DNA of 64,000 nucleotides, taken from positions 1 to 64,000 of the forward strand of contig PBAR01000028.1 in NCBI GenBank assembly GCA_002718285.1. Reading direction: 5' to 3'. This DNA comes from Fidelibacterota bacterium. GTDB lineage: Bacteria; Marinisomatota; Marinisomatia; Marinisomatales; UBA1611. Positions 60,541 through 64,000 of the stretch are shown here, in pieces; the first letter of the stretch is position 1, and each line of letters starts with the position of its first letter. The translations under genes were made by a program, and so were the position numbers. Below the pieces are notes generated by a model. It saw nothing but the letters and a program-made list of their open reading frames with translations. It had not been told where the DNA came from and did not search any database.

Positions 60541-62415
60541 TTAGTTGCTAATTTTATAAAGTGATCCATTTGCTATTTCTAAAGAAGACTCTATAGCAAT
60601 CTCATCTGAAATTGTGTTAGTTGCAAAAATATGAGTAATAGAAAAATCTTTCAAGAATAAATTAATATCCAATTCATTATATCTATCTTTTAGATAAATA
60701 ATATATCTATCATAGTTTTCATTTGTCATTTTATATTTATGAAAAGCTAGCCAGTAACCAATGCCAGTTTTTTCTATTGATTGATTTGATAAATCTATAA
60801 TAGCACCTTTGTTTTTTTGAATCGAACCAGGTGATAGAAATTGTAATACTTTATTTATTGGCCAATTGAATATTTTACAATATAATAATAAGCCATCAAT
60901 TATTTTTTCAGATGAGATGTTATTACTGAATTTATTTATCCATATATTTTTAAAATTTCTATTAAGATCTATTGCAATCAATTGATTTTGAAATGGATTT
61001 TCATAAATAATTCCACTATCAAAGGATAATTTGTTATTTATTAATTTATAGTCTTCAATCAACTCATTAAAATATTCACTTTTTTTATTATAGTTTATTT
61101 TTCTTTGATGAGAAGACTGACCAGCGAAAATAAAGAGTAAAATAATTATTGTTGGAAGATAAATTTTTTCAAATTTATTAAATATAATATTCATCCATTT
61201 ATCAATATTCTTTAAAAATCCTGAAGATTCTATTCCATACGAATAAGTATAATTACCAGGTTTAGTTACTAAATAGATAAAAGGAATAAAATAATAAAAA
61301 TGTAGAAAAAATAATGCTATTCTATTTTGTAAAACATCTATGTCGATACTGTTAGGAAATAATAATGTTGAAATAATCAATAATAACTCAACTAACATAA
61401 GAATATATACATGAATAAACTTTGTATATAACTCATATGGATCAGCTTTTTTTACCAAAAAAACAACTATAGTTAATGAAATTGGTAAAATGAAATAAGC
61501 AAAAAAATAAAATGGCTGGATAGCATTTATTGGGTTATTAGAAATAAATCCAATATTATTAGCAGCATTATTGAAAAGCAAATTTTTTGAAGCAATAATT
61601 ACTGGCAAGAGAATTATTAAAGACAATAAAATTTGAATTAAAACAATATTTATAAATTTAGAATTCATTTTTTTTGCAGATTGCTTATAGAACTGTATTG
61701 GAAAATAGATAAACCAAAAAGTAAGCCCATATAAAGCATCAACAGAGTGAATTTGACTAAATAAACTCCACAAAATTGTAAAAAGTGTTATTTTTTTAAT
61801 ACTTAACTTTTTATTTTTTGTAGATAAATAAAAAATTAGCAAAAAAATAGGGATCGATAATGAAGGTATTGGATAATGAGCTATTTCTAATGGCTGAATA
61901 GCAACTGATTGAATATCATTAAAACCATTAATAAGATTCATTAGAAACGATCTAAATGGCCAACTAGAAAAAGCTAATATACATGTTAAACTTATTGCAA
62001 TTGACCATAATTCATTTAATTGCCTATGAAAAATTCTATAGAGCAGATAAAATGAACAGACAGGAAAAATTATTGTAGAAAAAAATATTATTCCTTTAAG
62101 ACCTATCAGGTTAACAAGAAGACCATATAACCATAAAGTTATGTACGGATAAAATAAAAATGATGAATTATCTAAATCAATATGAGGCATTTCTGGAAAT
62201 AAATTTCCATGTGAAATAGCTTTAATTAAGGGCATCCAACTATTTTGACTTTGGAATTCAGAAGAGGTGATAGATATTAGAGGAAACATTGATCCCAAAA
62301 AACTCCAACTACCTAAGAGAATAATAAGTATAGATATGATCACAAATAAAAAAATATTATTTTTAATGTAATCATTTAGATTGTACAATTTTCTGCTAAT
62401 ATAATTAGTAAACAT
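60541..62415 (-). CDS. Large membrane protein, GT-C-like
   Basis: 624 residues, about 12 hydrophobic segments, with a soluble C-terminal domain (about 460-624). The first periplasmic loop has EFQSQNSWMPLIKAISHGNLFPEMPHIDLD (cut here to its role: an acidic/aromatic region at about residues 53-82), as in GT-C enzymes. I cannot name the family or substrate. It overlaps the next gene by 11 nt. ATG at 62415. Confidence 0.6.
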   Translation of the reverse strand: MFTNYISRKLYNLNDYIKNNIFLFVIISILIILLGSWSFLGSMFPLISITSSEFQSQNSWMPLIKAISHGNLFPEMPHIDLDNSSFLFYPYITLWLYGLLVNLIGLKGIIFFSTIIFPVCSFYLLYRIFHRQLNELWSIAISLTCILAFSSWPFRSFLMNLINGFNDIQSVAIQPLEIAHYPIPSLSIPIFLLIFYLSTKNKKLSIKKITLFTILWSLFSQIHSVDALYGLTFWFIYFPIQFYKQSAKKMNSKFINIVLIQILLSLIILLPVIIASKNLLFNNAANNIGFISNNPINAIQPFYFFAYFILPISLTIVVFLVKKADPYELYTKFIHVYILMLVELLLIISTLLFPNSIDIDVLQNRIALFFLHFYYFIPFIYLVTKPGNYTYSYGIESSGFLKNIDKWMNIIFNKFEKIYLPTIIILLFIFAGQSSHQRKINYNKKSEYFNELIEDYKLINNKLSFDSGIIYENPFQNQLIAIDLNRNFKNIWINKFSNNISSEKIIDGLLLYCKIFNWPINKVLQFLSPGSIQKNKGAIIDLSNQSIEKTGIGYWLAFHKYKMTNENYDRYIIYLKDRYNELDINLFLKDFSITHIFATNTISDEIAIESSLEIANGSLYKISN

Positions 62416-64000
62416 TGAAATTTTTCTGTACTATAAAATTAGATATTTTTGATGAAGAATCTGATGAATTATTATTACAAAATTTATTATAAAGATCATA
62501 GTTATTGTTATTTATAGATGAGAACAGATCATCATAACTATTATTGTTAACTAAATCTTCAAAACAGCTAAAAAAGTCTTTGGTAGAATTAAAAACAATA
62601 AATCTCTTTTTTATCATTCTTAATACATTGGGGTTTACTTTATCTGTTTGATCGTCATGAAGAAAAATAGCATTTTTGTTTGTTGAACAAATTTCAAGTA
62701 ATGGTGAGCTCAAAGTATCAAAAATAAATAAATCAATTTTATCAATCAATTTTACAATTTGCATATTTGATCCAAAATAATTAATTCCATTATTGTTAAT
62801 TATTATTTTTTGGAAATAATCTAAATTTGATTTTTCAATATTATATCCAAGCTTAATATATAATTTGTACTTTTTATTATTAGTGCTTTTTAAATAAATA
62901 TCAATGAATTTTCGATAAATTTTGTACCTAATACACTCACTTGAAATACCAATTTTTATATGGTTATTAAGATTACTGCCAAATGGTCCGACTACATAAC
63001 ATATATTTTTTATATCTGAACTTCTATTAATAATTGGTCTTTCACGAATAGTTTTATGATAATCTGATCCTGTGGAAATAATATTAAACTTGCCTCCATT
63101 GGTAATTTTTTTGTTTTTTTCAATGTTCTCTTTAATTGCATCAGTATATACAAATAATGAATGGTTATTTCGGTCATGTTGCATATCATACATCATTTGC
63201 TTTCCTTCTATAATTCCTGCTGTCCCACCATGTAATAAATTGTAAGAAGGTAAACCTAGAATTGAAAATTGATCACAAATTAATTCACTTAATGGAAGCT
63301 CATAAGGAGAAATAAAAATATCAAATCTGTACATTTTTTGTATTTTTATAAAATTCTTATGATTGTAATAAAAAATAGGGAAATACTCTTCAAAAAATAT
63401 TTTAATATATTTAATTATTGAATTATTCAATTTTAAACCCGCATATGAAAATAGATTTTTATTAATTATGTGTTTATTTAATTCTATCAATATTTCATTA
63501 GTTGAGAGAGAAGATTGCTTTTGATATTTAGGAATTAAATCAGTCCAAAGAATTGATATGGATTTTTTTTTATTTAATTCAAAAATTGATTTATCTAATG
63601 TTTGTTTTTGATCAGTAAAAACTAAAACCTTTTTTTGTTCATCATATGAAGCATTAGGCCTGAAGGATAAATCATAAGGATATTTATTATTTAATTTCAA
63701 TAATCTTCTAATCAAATATTTTAAATAATATTTTTTTTTCTTTTTTCTTAAAATATCAAACTGGCTAACATGATCAAAAAATAATCTATCTCTTAGAAGT
63801 AATTTTTTTGATTTATCTGAAAAAATATGGAATTTTAGATTTAATACATTTTGTTTATCAATATCATTTATTATATCACTTAAGAAATCATTATCCCTTT
63901 TAACTACAAAAATTTTAGATGAAGGATATTTAGCTTCCAAAATTTTAAACTTTAGTGCTGAATTATAATGACTATAAATTATACTTCTTATATTACTAGA
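62405..64000 (-). CDS. Partial glycosyltransferase-like protein of unknown family (cut by window edge)
   Basis: At least 531 residues. A TTG at 63940 has been a possible start, but the frame stays open to 64000 and reads SIIYSHYNSALKFKILE, coding in character, so the gene almost certainly begins beyond the window. The C-terminal region has YNLLHGGTAGIIEG and LFIFDTLSSPLLEICSTNKN, reminiscent of a GT-B transferase with a nucleotide-binding turn. It resembles in spirit, though not in alignment I can prove, the unknown protein at 45443-46912. Repeated Asn/Ser/Asp-rich tail near the C-terminus (about residues 470-510) is low complexity. Confidence 0.55.
   Translation of the reverse strand, partial: SSNIRSIIYSHYNSALKFKILEAKYPSSKIFVVKRDNDFLSDIINDIDKQNVLNLKFHIFSDKSKKLLLRDRLFFDHVSQFDILRKKKKKYYLKYLIRRLLKLNNKYPYDLSFRPNASYDEQKKVLVFTDQKQTLDKSIFELNKKKSISILWTDLIPKYQKQSSLSTNEILIELNKHIINKNLFSYAGLKLNNSIIKYIKIFFEEYFPIFYYNHKNFIKIQKMYRFDIFISPYELPLSELICDQFSILGLPSYNLLHGGTAGIIEGKQMMYDMQHDRNNHSLFVYTDAIKENIEKNKKITNGGKFNIISTGSDYHKTIRERPIINRSSDIKNICYVVGPFGSNLNNHIKIGISSECIRYKIYRKFIDIYLKSTNNKKYKLYIKLGYNIEKSNLDYFQKIIINNNGINYFGSNMQIVKLIDKIDLFIFDTLSSPLLEICSTNKNAIFLHDDQTDKVNPNVLRMIKKRFIVFNSTKDFFSCFEDLVNNNSYDDLFSSINNNNYDLYNKFCNNNSSDSSSKISNFIVQKNFNVY

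Noticed and set aside
1..64000. CRISPR arrays, transposons, tRNA or rRNA genes
   Set aside because: No regular repeat-spacer pattern, transposase motifs or RNA gene signatures were seen on either strand.

Overview
The window is one very AT-rich (estimated near 30% GC) surface-polysaccharide biosynthesis and export locus. Almost every gene lies on the minus strand, so the locus reads from right to left, and both ends are cut: a glycosyltransferase-like gene runs off the right edge and a FlaA1/CapD-type dehydratase runs off the left edge. Wza-, Wzi- and Wzz-type proteins, a lipoprotein and an outer-membrane barrel protein point to a Gram-negative, diderm bacterium. Base composition, signal peptides ending in SxxSGQ, and a WD-like repeat lipoprotein beside Wza would suit an uncultivated marine lineage such as Candidatus Marinimicrobia (SAR406). 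That assignment is an impression, not a demonstration. I saw no tRNA, rRNA, CRISPR array, insertion sequence or integrase, and no gene-free stretch longer than 300 bases.

Right arm (about 64.0 to 48.2 kb): a GT-C-like membrane protein, a polyol-like module (two zinc alcohol dehydrogenases, ribulose-phosphate 3-epimerase, a TIM-barrel sugar isomerase and a double-domain nucleotidyltransferase), GtrA, a GT2 enzyme, a GDPD-like protein, a large membrane protein, a flippase, a methyltransferase and a TagF-like polyol-phosphate transferase. Middle (48.2 to 40.6 kb): HAD phosphatase, cytidylyltransferase, two SDR epimerases, radical SAM/SPASM protein, cyclase, a small unknown and a 2-hydroxyacid dehydrogenase. 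Next (40.7 to 21.5 kb): heparinase-like lyase, two asparagine-synthetase-type amidotransferases, FemAB, polysaccharide deacetylase, a GtrB/GT-C pair, a polymerase-like protein, a PLP enzyme, a GT2-methyltransferase fusion, a GT4 enzyme, nucleotide-sugar dehydrogenase, SDR and a phosphoglycosyl transferase. A WecA-family gene follows, broken by one in-frame stop.

Export core (about 19.4 to 13.4 kb): Wzi, Wza, a repeat lipoprotein and a Wzz protein carrying an N-terminal helix-turn-helix domain. One small outer-membrane gene on the plus strand sits between this core and the WecA gene. Left arm (13.4 kb to the edge): a flippase, a polymerase, GT2, GT4 and methyltransferase, then a bacillosamine-like set (PglC-, PglD-, PglE-like and the partial PglF/FlaA1-like gene) interleaved with a HAD enzyme, a family I CoA-transferase, a cupin, a half-length DegT protein and GDP-mannose 4,6-dehydratase.

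The doubling of flippases, polymerase candidates and initiating transferases suggests two polysaccharide routes sharing one outer-membrane export core, or a composite locus built by gene acquisition. Gene packing is extremely tight (4-nt overlaps, abutting stop and start codons) with many TTG and GTG starts. Three genes (flippase at 13.4 kb, deacetylase at 35.1 kb, HAD at 48.2 kb) appear to start at CTG or ATT codons next to the upstream stop codon.
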